Source: Streptomyces celluloflavus (GTDB lineage Bacteria; Actinomycetota; Actinomycetes; Streptomycetales; Streptomycetaceae). From it: 64,000 bases of DNA. The position numbers and the translations under genes are program-made. Shown one piece after another: positions 27,210 through 35,386 of the stretch (position 1 is its first letter; each line of letters opens with the position of its first letter). Location of the stretch: contig JOEL01000023.1 in NCBI GenBank assembly GCA_000720995.1, forward strand, positions 23,672 to 87,671, given 5' to 3'. The notes beneath the pieces were generated by a model. The model did not search any database. It was not told where the DNA came from and was given only the letters and a program-made list of their open reading frames with translations.

Positions 27210-27719
27210 TCAGCCGCGCGTCGAGACGGTGGCCCAGACCGTCTTGCCGGAGCCGTCCGGCGGTGTCCAGCCCCAGGATTCGCTGAGCCGGTCGACGATG
27301 TGCAGCCCCCGCCCGGACTCGGTGAACTTGTCGAGGGACCTGACGACCGGTGCGCCGCTGCCGGAGTCCGAGACCGCGCAGAGCACGGTGGCGTCCCGGC
27401 GGGTCAGGGCGAGCCAGGCGGGACAGACGGCGCGGGACCGCACGGCGGCGGCCGCGTCGTCGGCGCCCCGGCCGGTGCCGTGGCGCAGGGCGTTGCTGAC
27501 GAGTTCGGAGACGACGAGCGCGGTGTCGTCGGCGACGGCGGCGCACACCCGCCAGCCTTCGAGCGTCGACCGGGTGAAGCGGCGGGCGTCCGCGACCGTC
27601 CGCGCGGAGCGGCTGAGCCCGCAGGCGGCGAAGCCGCGGGGGCCCGGTATCCACCAGGCGTCGTCACACCGTCCTTCCCGAAGGGCGTCGTGCACGGTCT
27701 CGGCCGGATGTGTGGTCAT
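27210..27719 (-). CDS. RsbW-like ATP-binding regulatory protein (HATPase_c_2)
   Basis: About 169 aa from ATG 27719, preceded by GGAG six bases away. HATPase features: SARTVADARRFTRSTLEGW, DDTALVVSELVSNALRHGTG (N-box) and SGRGLHIVDRLSESWGW (G-box). Such Streptomyces proteins sit beside XRE-DUF5753 and DUF397 genes in WhiJ/AbaA-type loci that affect development and antibiotics. Here it is divergent from the DUF397 gene. The partner sigma factor, if any, is not identifiable. Confidence 0.9.
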   Translation of the reverse strand: MTTHPAETVHDALREGRCDDAWWIPGPRGFAACGLSRSARTVADARRFTRSTLEGWRVCAAVADDTALVVSELVSNALRHGTGRGADDAAAAVRSRAVCPAWLALTRRDATVLCAVSDSGSGAPVVRSLDKFTESGRGLHIVDRLSESWGWTPPDGSGKTVWATVSTRG

Positions 27720-27917
27720 CACGATCTCCGCGAATGAGGCTTTTCGGGGGCTGGGCCGGGTGTCCCGGGACGGCTAATATCCTGGGTGGCCGCCCGCCGC
27801 TGCAAGTGCATCTGCAATTACATCGGCAAGGACGGTCGTTCAGGGGCTTGTTCACGCCAACGTGATCGCAGGCTCGGGATCGGTCGGAGGCACGTCCTCC
27901 AGCAAGGAGCAGCTGTT

Positions 27918-28160
27918 ATGGAGCCGGTGACCAACGGCATACGGGCGACCAGCATCGAGCACGCCGTATGGCGCAAGAGCCGCCGCAGCAATCCCAGCGG
28001 CAACTGCGTTGAGCTGGCCGTTCTTTCCGACGGCGGGGTGGCGGTGCGCAACTCCCGGTATGCGTCGGGTCCGGCGCTGATCTACACCCGCGACGAGATG
28101 GCGGCCTTCGTCCAGGGCGCCAAGGACGGCGACTTCGACGACCTCGTCGGCCGAGGCTGA
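27918..28160 (+). CDS. DUF397 small protein (WhiJ-locus type)
   Basis: 80 aa. The DUF397 core is clear: WRKSRRSNPSGNCVELAVL, then GVAVRNSR and FVQGAKDGDFD. ATG 27918 follows AAGGAG by eight bases, so longer upstream frames are not needed. These proteins are thought to be partners of XRE-DUF5753 regulators, and one follows directly. Confidence 0.93.
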   Translation: MEPVTNGIRATSIEHAVWRKSRRSNPSGNCVELAVLSDGGVAVRNSRYASGPALIYTRDEMAAFVQGAKDGDFDDLVGRG

Positions 28161-28182
28161 GGCATATGTCGGCTGGATAGTC

Positions 28183-28214
28183 CCCATCGCTGTACGTACG
28201 TTCGTAGCGATGGG
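28183..28214. promoter_or_regulatory. Inverted repeat upstream of the WhiJ-like XRE gene
   Basis: 9-bp arms CCCATCGCT and AGCGATGGG flank a TACGTACGTTCGTA core. It lies between the DUF397 stop and the regulator start and is a candidate operator or autoregulatory site. Confidence 0.55.
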
Positions 28215-28251
28215 ACACTGGGCGCTCACCCGACCACCCAGGGGAGTCACC

Positions 28252-29160
28252 ATGATCGCCGCGCAGCCGAGCCACGACCCGTCTCTGCGTCGCTATCTAG
28301 AGCACCCACGCGGCGGCCCGACCGTGCTCCGCATCGTGCTCGGCACACAGCTGCGCCGGCTGCGCGAGGCGGCCGGCGTCACCCGCGAGGCCGCCGGGGA
28401 CGCCATCCGCGGCTCGCACGCGAAGATCAGCCGCCTGGAGCTCGGCCGGGTCAGCTGCAAGGAGCGGGACATCTCGGACCTGCTGACGCTCTATCACGTC
28501 ACGGACGAGGCGTTCCGCGCCGACTTCCTCGCCCTGGCCCGCCGGACCGGCACGCCCGGCTGGTGGCATCAGTACGGCGATGTGCTGCCCGGCTGGTTCG
28601 AGACGCATATCGGTCTCGAAGAGGCCGCCTCCGTCATCCGCACATACGAAGTCCAGTTCGTTCCGGGCCTGTTGCAGACGGCGGACTACGCCCGTGCCGT
28701 CACCCAGCTCGGCCACCCGCGGGCCTCTGCGGAGGAGATCGAGCGCCGGGTCGCGCTGCGCCTCCAGCGGCAGGCGCTGCTGACCGCGCCCGACGCACCG
28801 CGACTGTGGGCGGTGGTGGACGAGGCGTCGCTGCGCCGCCCGCTCGGTGGAGCGCAGGTGATGGCGGGTCAGCTGCGTCATCTGCTGGCGGTATCACGGC
28901 TGCCGAATGTCACGCTCCAGATCGCACCGTTCAGCCTCGGAGGTCTCGCGGCGGCCGGTGGCCCGATCACGATCCTGCGGTTCCTGGAGCCGGATCTGCC
29001 CGACATCGTGTACCTGGAGCAGCTGACCAGCGCGCTCTATCTGGACAAGCGCGACGACGTGGATCACTACCTCGCCGTGATGGACCGGCTGAGCGCGCAG
29101 GCGGAATCGCCGCGCGAGTCCCAGGAGATGCTGGAGAGGCTGCTGACGCAGGCGAGCTGA
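28252..29160 (+). CDS. XRE regulator with DUF5753 domain (WhiJ-like)
   Basis: 302 aa from ATG 28252 after GGGGAGT. N-terminal HTH: LRRLREAAGVTREAAGDAIR, then SHAKISRLELGRVSCKERDI. The rest is DUF5753: IRTYEVQFVPGLLQTADYAR and PNVTLQIAPFSLGG. This regulator class, with DUF397 and an RsbW-like ATPase, recurs many times in each Streptomyces genome. The longer frame from 28210 runs into the inverted repeat and was not used. A clear hairpin follows the stop. Confidence 0.93.
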   Translation: MIAAQPSHDPSLRRYLEHPRGGPTVLRIVLGTQLRRLREAAGVTREAAGDAIRGSHAKISRLELGRVSCKERDISDLLTLYHVTDEAFRADFLALARRTGTPGWWHQYGDVLPGWFETHIGLEEAASVIRTYEVQFVPGLLQTADYARAVTQLGHPRASAEEIERRVALRLQRQALLTAPDAPRLWAVVDEASLRRPLGGAQVMAGQLRHLLAVSRLPNVTLQIAPFSLGGLAAAGGPITILRFLEPDLPDIVYLEQLTSALYLDKRDDVDHYLAVMDRLSAQAESPRESQEMLERLLTQAS

Positions 29161-29182
29161 CGGAGCGCCGGCGGCGACGAGA

Positions 29183-29213
29183 AGAGGGACGGACCTCAAA
29201 GGCCCGTCCCTCT
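29183..29213. terminator. Terminator after the WhiJ-like regulator
   Basis: 10-bp perfect stem AGAGGGACGG/CCGTCCCTCT with an 11-base loop, followed by a pyrimidine-rich CTTCTTC tail. Confidence 0.8.
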
Positions 29214-29295
29214 CTTCTTCATCTCCCCCGGCGGCGTCCGCGGCCAGCGCCCGTCATCGGCGCCCACTGACAGCGCCCACGCCGGTGTCCGCGCG

Positions 29296-30111
29296 CTACG
29301 GCTTGCGGGCGATACCGCCGAACTCGATCCATTCCATGGAGAGTTGCTTGGGTCCCAGATCCGAGTCCGGCATCCAGGTGGAGACCTCCACGAGACCGGG
29401 CTCCAGAATCTCCAGACCCTCCAGGTAGGACGCCAGCTCGTGCTCCTGCCGCACCCGGCCCCACTGGCCGTGCGTGCTGACCCGCATGAACTCGGTGACG
29501 AAGTCGCGGGTCGCCGCGTCCTCGCTGACCAGCTGGCACACCACCAGGAAGCTGCCCGGCGCCAGCCGGTCGGCGACCCGCCTGATCAGCGCCGCGGGGT
29601 CGTCGGAGTCCGGGATGCAGTGCAGCACCGAGACGAAGAGGGCGGCGACCGGCTCGTCGAAGTCGATCAGCCGCTCGACCTCGGGGCTGGTGAAGATGCC
29701 CTCGGTGTCGCGCATATCGGCCTGGATGACGGCCGTGTTGGCGTTCTCCTCCAGCAGCGCGCGGCCGTGCGCCAGCACGATCGGGTCGTTGTCGACGTAG
29801 ACCACCCGGGACTCCGGATCCACCTGCTGCGCGACCTGGTGGACGTTGTCCTGCGTCGGCAGACCTGATCCGTGGTCGATGAACTGGCGGATGCCGTGTT
29901 CGCGGGCCAGCCAGCGGACCGCCCGTTGCAGGAAGCGCCGGTTGTTGATCGCCAGCACCTGGGTGCTCGGGGCGGCCTTGCTCAACTCCTCGCATGCCTC
30001 GCGGTCGACGGCGTAGTTGTCCTTGCCGCCCAGGTAGTAGTCGTACATCCGCGCCACACTCGCGATGCTGACATCGACGACACCGGACCGCGGCTGTATT
30101 TCCTGGCTCAT
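29296..30111 (-). CDS. SAM-dependent methyltransferase, DUF574/Methyltransf_19 family
   Basis: 271 aa from ATG 30111 (MSQEIQ); the long upstream extension is a shadow. Family blocks: ARMYDYYLGGKDNYAVDREA, FIDHGSGLPTQDNVHQVAQ, VVYVDNDPIVLAHGRALL, VLHCIPDSDDPAALIRRVAD. These enzymes are abundant in Streptomyces, often near WhiJ-type loci as here; the substrate is unknown. The ribosome site (GGGAAAG) is weak. Confidence 0.92.
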   Translation of the reverse strand: MSQEIQPRSGVVDVSIASVARMYDYYLGGKDNYAVDREACEELSKAAPSTQVLAINNRRFLQRAVRWLAREHGIRQFIDHGSGLPTQDNVHQVAQQVDPESRVVYVDNDPIVLAHGRALLEENANTAVIQADMRDTEGIFTSPEVERLIDFDEPVAALFVSVLHCIPDSDDPAALIRRVADRLAPGSFLVVCQLVSEDAATRDFVTEFMRVSTHGQWGRVRQEHELASYLEGLEILEPGLVEVSTWMPDSDLGPKQLSMEWIEFGGIARKP

Positions 30112-30664
30112 TCCACACTTTCCCGTCGCTATGACATCCACCGCCCTGCGGGCGCGACGACCGTGCCACGACGGACGACCGCTTCGGTGCAGTGCCCAAC
30201 ATACCCACCGGATGGCGGTTGTTGCAGGCGAGCGGCGCACTCCCGGGCTCGGGCGGGGGCGAGTTGCCGCTCGCGGCCGCGGGGCGGGCATCCGCCCGGG
30301 GTGCCGATCAAGAGGGCGCAACCGGCCACCCGGGGTCCGCCGGGCACGGCCGCCGTGGCCGCGGCCGACCGGTCCGCGGCGCCCGGCTCCCGCGCCGCCG
30401 GTACCTCGTACGCCCCTCCGCGCCACGCCACGGGCTCCGGCCCACGAGGCTCGCCGGCGTCCGCGTCCCGGCGCCCGGCCACCGGCACCCGCGCCGGGAA
30501 ATCTCATCGAGCTCTCACACAGTGCTTATCACCTCGTCACACCGCGCCCCTACCGTCCTCGGCAGGCCCGTCACCGCCCCGCCCTGCCCGGATTGCGCCG
30601 CTACGAGCCCTCACCGCACAGCCGCTCGGCGCCCCCGGCCGACGGAGCCCAGAGGAGAATGCAC
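30112..30664. other. 553-base region with no convincing gene
   Basis: Open frames on both strands have no recognisable domain. The stretch holds the methyltransferase promoter on one side and the ABC-ATPase promoter on the other. AT-richer sequence around 30505-30540 is a plausible promoter position. No RNA gene or repeat was seen. Confidence 0.5.
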
Positions 30665-31351
30665 GTGTACCACCTGACCGGCGTCACCAAGTGCTACCGA
30701 CGCGGCAGCGAGCTCGTACGGGCCCTGGACGGCATCGGGCTCTACGTCGAGGACGGTGGCACCCTGGTCGTGCGGGGCCCGGCGGACTCGGGCAAGTCGA
30801 CCTTGCTGCGCATCCTGGGCGGTCTGGAGCGCCCCACCCACGGCAGTGTGGAACTCGACGGCACGGACCTGGCCACGCTCACCGAGTCCCGGCTGAGCCG
30901 GATACGCGCCGAGTCGATCGGGCTGGTCCCGCGCCGCGGCGATCTCACGCCCGGCCTCACCGCGCGGCAGAACGTGGCGAGCGCCCTCGTACCGCTGCGG
31001 CTGCGGCCCGCCGACCGGTGGGAGCTGGCCGGTGAGGCCCTGGAGGAGGTCGGCGCGGGCGGTCGACTCGACCGGATTCCGGCGGAGTTGGACGAGGTCA
31101 TGCGGCGGCGCGTGGCGCTGGCGCGGGCGCTGGTGAAACGGCCCACGGTGCTGCTGGCGGACCAGCCGACCGCCGGGCTGGACGGCCCCGGCGCCCGCGA
31201 CGGCTTCGCCGACCTGCTCGAACGGCTGTGGTGGCAGGGCCGGTTCACCTGGATCGTGGTCACCGAGGACGATGCCCTCGCCCGGCGGGCGCCGCGACTG
31301 GCAACGATGTCGCGGGGAACGCTGACGGCGGCGCCCCGTACCCACGGCTGA
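30665..31351 (+). CDS. Orphan ABC-ATPase-like protein with degenerate catalytic motifs (LolD/MacB-like)
   Basis: 228 aa from GTG 30665 (GGAG seven bases upstream); ATG 30659 lies too close to that site. Overall fold and length match LolD/MacB ATPases. Walker A is intact (GPADSGKST, 38-46). The Q-loop position reads LVPRRGD, the LSGGQ signature is replaced by ELDEVMR (141-147), the catalytic glutamate after Walker B is Gln (LLADQPTAGLD, Q167), and the H-loop histidine is Glu (VVTEDD, E201). ATP binding may persist, but normal hydrolysis is unlikely. No permease gene is adjacent. It could be a regulatory ATPase or a decaying paralogue, though the frame is intact. Confidence 0.85.
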   Translation: MYHLTGVTKCYRRGSELVRALDGIGLYVEDGGTLVVRGPADSGKSTLLRILGGLERPTHGSVELDGTDLATLTESRLSRIRAESIGLVPRRGDLTPGLTARQNVASALVPLRLRPADRWELAGEALEEVGAGGRLDRIPAELDEVMRRRVALARALVKRPTVLLADQPTAGLDGPGARDGFADLLERLWWQGRFTWIVVTEDDALARRAPRLATMSRGTLTAAPRTHG

Positions 31352-31552
31352 ACGGACGACGGCGGGCCTGCCCGTCCGTGTCTCCATGTCTCCGTGTCGG
31401 CGCGGGCGTCGGCCTCCTCGGTGGACGGGCCGGGCGACGGCGCGTCCGACCGGGGCCTTCGGTGTCGGCGGCCGGCCTGGCGGTGGGAGCGGCGAGCTCG
31501 GATGCCCGCGCACCGACGGGTGCCCGCCCGGGGGCCGCCGTGACGGCCCGTC

Positions 31553-32014
31553 CTACGCCTTGGGGATGTCGAAGTAGCGGTTCAGCCCGGCGGCGAGGCC
31601 GAGGTCGCCGGACGCCTTGAGCTTGCGGGTCAGGACCATCTTCACCGGGTTGCCGTTGCCGGAGACGAGTCGGAGGAACGCGGCGTCGCCCATCATCAGC
31701 GTCAGCTGCGCCTCGGTGTCCGTACGGCCCTCGCGGACGGTGCAGACGCCGTCGGCGATGGTGGTCTCGTAGACCACCTCGGACTCACCGGTGATCCGCC
31801 AGCGGATCAGGGCGCTCAGCGCACCGGCGGCCGCCGGCCGGAACTGCCGCTCCATCCGCCCGAAGACCTCACCGAGCACCCGCGTCCGCAGCTCGCCGTG
31901 CGCGATCTCGTCGATCTGCCCGCCGGTCAGCCCTTTCATGATCTTCGCGAACTCTTCGGGGGTGACGCTCGCGAAGTCGAGCCGGGCCAGGAGGGCACGC
32001 ACATCGTCGGCCAC
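31553..32014 (-). CDS. SCP2 sterol-transfer-family lipid-binding protein
   Basis: 153 aa from GTG 32014, seven bases after AAGGAG; the frame can extend to 32032 but would cover the ribosome site. SCP2 features: residues about 50-150 with IRWRITGESEVVYETTIADG, AQLTLMMGDAAFLRLVSGNG and ending GDLGLAAGLNRYFDIPKA. Binds hydrophobic ligands; the partner pathway is unknown. An AT-rich operator-like dyad lies just upstream. Confidence 0.85.
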   Translation of the reverse strand: MADDVRALLARLDFASVTPEEFAKIMKGLTGGQIDEIAHGELRTRVLGEVFGRMERQFRPAAAGALSALIRWRITGESEVVYETTIADGVCTVREGRTDTEAQLTLMMGDAAFLRLVSGNGNPVKMVLTRKLKASGDLGLAAGLNRYFDIPKA

Positions 32015-32019
32015 GGAGA

Positions 32020-32055
32020 CACTCCTTACCAAAAAGTAAACTTACCAGTAAGTAA
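32020..32055. promoter_or_regulatory. AT-rich operator-like repeats upstream of the SCP2 gene
   Basis: CTTACCAGTAAG (32041-32052) is a 5+2+5 dyad. It sits in a short AT-rich tract with further TTACC and GTAA half-sites (from 32026 on), unlike the flanking DNA. This is typical of TetR-family operators at fatty-acid or lipid genes. Confidence 0.5.
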
Positions 32056-32169
32056 GATTACGGTGCGGCAGTGGGCCCGGCAAGCAGGTGACGGAGCCTC
32101 CGGAGGGCGGCGGCGCAGGGGTGTCCCGGCGGTCTGGCCGGTCGGCCGCCGGGCCGGTAGAAGAGGTGG

Positions 32170-33123
32170 ATGACCACAGAGCAGAGTCAGCCGATGACCG
32201 GGGCCGCGCCGTCCGCCGAGGCGGCACCGGCGGCCGGGGGGACGCCGTCGACCGAGGAGATGGTCCTGGCCAACCAGGCGAACTGGGACGCCCGCACCCC
32301 CGTCCACGTCGCCAGCGAGTTCTACGGCCTGGACGGGTCCCGGACCGCCGAGGACTGGTTCGCGCCATTCGAATGGACGGATCTCGGCAGCCTCCAGGGG
32401 CGGGACGTCCTGCATCTCCAGTGCCATCTGGGCACCGAGACGGCCGCGTTCACCGAACGGGGTGCGGCGCACACCGTGGGCCTCGACTTCTCCGCCGCGG
32501 CGGTCGCCGAGGCCCGGCGGCTCGCCGCGGCGGCGGGCCGGGACGTGGAGTTCGTCCGGTCCGATGTCCACCGGGCCGTGGAGGCGCTCGGCGACCGCCG
32601 CTTCGATGTCATCTACACCGGCAAGGGGGCCCTGTGCTACCTGCCGGACCTGACCGTCTGGGCCGGTGTCATCAGCTCGCTGCTGCGGCCGGGCGGCACC
32701 TTCTATCTGGTCGAGTTCCACCCGCTGCTCGACGCGCTCGGCCCGACGACCAGCCCGGACCCGCAGCAGCTCCGGCTCCATTACGACTACTTGGGCGGGC
32801 GCGGCCCCATCAGGAGCGATACGCCCCGCACCTACACCGATGGCCCGCCCCTGACGGGTGCAACGACGAGTTACGAGTGGCGGCACGGCATCGGCGAGGT
32901 CGTCTCGGCCGTCACCGGCGCCGGGCTGACCGTCCAACTGATCCGCGAGACCGAGCTGCTGCCCTGGAAGCGCTTCGACGCCATGGTGCCGGCCGACAAC
33001 GGCTGGTGGCGCCTGCCGCCGTCGGAGCCGGTCATCCCCCTGCTGTTCGCGCTGCGGGCGGTGAAACCGGCGGCCGGCCATGTCCCGCCGGGTGCCCGGT
33101 CCGGCCACGGCGATACGGCGTAG
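32170..33123 (+). CDS. Class I SAM-dependent methyltransferase
   Basis: 317 aa. The SAM loop is a variant, VLHLQCHLGTETAAF (residues about 80-94), followed by VGLDFSAAAVAEARRL, FVRSDVHRAVEAL and IYTGKGALCYLPDL. This HLQCHLG form is found in a broad Streptomyces family often annotated as methyltransferase type 11/12. The Ala/Pro-rich first 35 residues are variable. ATG 32170 follows AGAGGTGG. Substrate unknown. Confidence 0.87.
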   Translation: MTTEQSQPMTGAAPSAEAAPAAGGTPSTEEMVLANQANWDARTPVHVASEFYGLDGSRTAEDWFAPFEWTDLGSLQGRDVLHLQCHLGTETAAFTERGAAHTVGLDFSAAAVAEARRLAAAAGRDVEFVRSDVHRAVEALGDRRFDVIYTGKGALCYLPDLTVWAGVISSLLRPGGTFYLVEFHPLLDALGPTTSPDPQQLRLHYDYLGGRGPIRSDTPRTYTDGPPLTGATTSYEWRHGIGEVVSAVTGAGLTVQLIRETELLPWKRFDAMVPADNGWWRLPPSEPVIPLLFALRAVKPAAGHVPPGARSGHGDTA

Positions 33124-33183
33124 ACGCAGACGCAGACGACGGCATTGGCATCGGCATGGACGGCGGACGTCACGGCGGCGGCG

Positions 33184-33699
33184 CTACGGAAGCGGAAGCC
33201 GGTCCAACGCGTCGGCGAGGGTGGCACCGTCCGCCGCGCGCCGGTAGACCGAGCGCAGCAGCTGGTCCTTGGCGGGGCCGCCGACCCGCCACACCAGGTG
33301 CCAGGCGTCCGCGCCGACGGCGGTGAAGGTCCCCGCGTACCGGTCCGCGGCGCAGGGGTGGGCGGCGGTCCACCGGCCATCGCGCAGATCGAGGTCGTGA
33401 AAGGGCCGGCCGTCGGCGAAGGCGATCTGCGCGGTGCCGTCCGGCCGGGGCCGCAGCCGCAGCGTCCGGCCGGCCGGATGCACCGTCCCGCCCCAGGTCA
33501 GCTCGCCCTCCTCGGTGTGCAGCAGCCCGTCCCCCGCGGGATCCGGCCGGAAGTCGGCCAGGCCGCGGAAGCTGCCCTCGGCGCCGGACCGCAGATCCTG
33601 GACGGTGCGTGCGACATACCAGCGGCCGGCGAGATACGCCGCCACGTCGGGGACCGGGTACGGGGCGGGGCGGCCGGGCTCTGAGCACATGGACACCAT
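33184..33699 (-). CDS. DUF6314-family protein
   Basis: 171 aa from ATG 33699; ATG 33690 (MCSEP) is equally possible, and neither has a strong ribosome site. The start of the domain, VPDVAAYLAGRWYVARTVQD, and the blocks FRGLADFRPDP, EEGELTWGG and RYAGTFTAVGADAWHLVWRV suggest a lipocalin/calycin-like barrel. Function unknown. It converges with the methyltransferase at 32170. Confidence 0.8.
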   Translation of the reverse strand: MVSMCSEPGRPAPYPVPDVAAYLAGRWYVARTVQDLRSGAEGSFRGLADFRPDPAGDGLLHTEEGELTWGGTVHPAGRTLRLRPRPDGTAQIAFADGRPFHDLDLRDGRWTAAHPCAADRYAGTFTAVGADAWHLVWRVGGPAKDQLLRSVYRRAADGATLADALDRLPLP

Positions 33700-33916
33700 G
33701 GTCCCCGCCGCCCTCACCCGGCGCCGCACCGCCCCCGCCACACCCGTGCCCCTCCCCCGGCCCCGCGTACCGTGCGGACCCACCCCGGCCGTCCTACTCT
33801 CGGTGCAGAGACCGTCACCGAGGCCCGCCCGGCGCCCCGGCGGGCCGTACGCCGTCGCTCGGGCATCGGGCCCGCCACAGCGGTCTCGTACGGGACCGGA
33901 GACCGGAGGCGCGACC

Positions 33917-35386
33917 ATGCCGGAGCTGTTCATCGGCGGTCAGTGGACCGCAGCGGCCGACGGGCAGGTACGGGAGATCCGCTGCCCCGCGGACGGCATA
34001 CCGGTCGCGACCGTCGACGAGGGCGGGCCGAAGGACGCCGCCGCCGCGATCGCCGCGGCCCGTACCGCCTTCGACGACGGGCCGTGGCCGGGAACACCGG
34101 CCGCCGAACGGGGCCGGCTGGTGCTGCGCGTCGCCGATCTGCTGGTGCGCGACAAGGCGGAGCTGGCCCGTGCCGAATCCCTGGACACCGGGAAGCGGCT
34201 GGTCGAGAGCGCCTACGACATGGACGACATCGCCAACTGCTTCCGCTATTTCGGCAACCTCGGCGCGGCCGGCGGTACCGACCGGGTCGTGGACACCGGC
34301 CAGCCGGAGACGGACAGCACGGTGCGGCACGAGCCGGTCGGCGTCTGCGCGCTGATCACCCCGTGGAACTATCCGCTGCTCCAGACAGCCTGGAAGGTCG
34401 CCCCCGCCGTCGTCACCGGCAACACCTTCATCCTCAAGCCCAGCGAACTGACCCCGCACACCGCCATCCACCTCATGCGGCTGCTGGCCGAAGCCGGGCT
34501 GCCGGACGGCGCCGCCAATCTGGTGCTGGGCGCCGGGCCCGCCGTGGGCGCGCCGCTCACCCAGGACCCGCGGGTGGACCTGGTGTCGTTCACCGGCGGG
34601 CTGGTCACCGGGCGGCGCATCATGGCGGCGGCCGCGCCCACCGTGAAGAAGATCGCCCTCGAACTGGGCGGCAAGAACCCCAACATCGTCTTCGCGGACG
34701 CCGAGTTCGACACCGCGGTCGACTACGCGCTGATGGCGGTCTTCCTGCACTCCGGTCAGGTCTGCTCGGCCGGCGCCCGGCTGCTCGTCCAGGACGAGCT
34801 GCACGACACGTTCGTGGACGAGCTGGTGGCCCGCGCCCGGCGGATCCGGCTCGGCGGCCCGTTCGACGAGCACGCCCGCACCGGCCCGCTGATCTCCGCG
34901 GCACACCGCGAGAAGGTCGCGGCGTATGTCGCGGCCGGGCTCGACGAGGGCGCCGTACTGCGCTGCGGCGGTGCGCCGCCCGACGACCCGGCGCTGCGGG
35001 ACGGCTTCTACTATCTGCCGACCGTGCTCGACGAGTGCACCCCCGATATGTCCGTCGTGCGCGACGAGTCGTTCGGCCCGGTCCTGACGGTGGAGCGGTT
35101 CCGCACCGAGGACGAGGCCGTCCGGCTCGCCAACGACACCGTGTACGGCCTGGCCGGGGCGGTGTGGACGCAGGACGCCGGGCGGGCGCGCCGGGTGGCC
35201 GCCCGGATGCGCGCGGGCACGGTCTGGATCAACGATTTCCACCCCTATGTGCCGCAGGCCGAATGGGGCGGTATGAAGCAGTCCGGGGTCGGGCGGGAGC
35301 TGGGGCCGACGGGGCTGGCCGAGTACCAGGAGGCCAAGCACGTCTGGCGCAACACGGCGCCGCGTCCGCAGAGGTGGTTCGAGTGA
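33917..35386 (+). CDS. NAD(P)-dependent aldehyde dehydrogenase (betaine-aldehyde type)
   Basis: 489 aa; ATG 33917 lies seven bases after GGAGG. Catalytic Cys283 (HSGQVCSAGARL) and general-base Glu249 (IALELGGKNP) are present, with the NAD-binding ITPWNYPLLQTAWKVAPA. Close to BetB/GbsA enzymes by motif pattern. The stop overlaps the permease GTG, and a GMC oxidoreductase is third in the operon. Alcohol to aldehyde to acid oxidation of choline or a related aminoalcohol is a sound reading, but the exact substrate is not proved. Confidence 0.93.
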   Translation: MPELFIGGQWTAAADGQVREIRCPADGIPVATVDEGGPKDAAAAIAAARTAFDDGPWPGTPAAERGRLVLRVADLLVRDKAELARAESLDTGKRLVESAYDMDDIANCFRYFGNLGAAGGTDRVVDTGQPETDSTVRHEPVGVCALITPWNYPLLQTAWKVAPAVVTGNTFILKPSELTPHTAIHLMRLLAEAGLPDGAANLVLGAGPAVGAPLTQDPRVDLVSFTGGLVTGRRIMAAAAPTVKKIALELGGKNPNIVFADAEFDTAVDYALMAVFLHSGQVCSAGARLLVQDELHDTFVDELVARARRIRLGGPFDEHARTGPLISAAHREKVAAYVAAGLDEGAVLRCGGAPPDDPALRDGFYYLPTVLDECTPDMSVVRDESFGPVLTVERFRTEDEAVRLANDTVYGLAGAVWTQDAGRARRVAARMRAGTVWINDFHPYVPQAEWGGMKQSGVGRELGPTGLAEYQEAKHVWRNTAPRPQRWFE

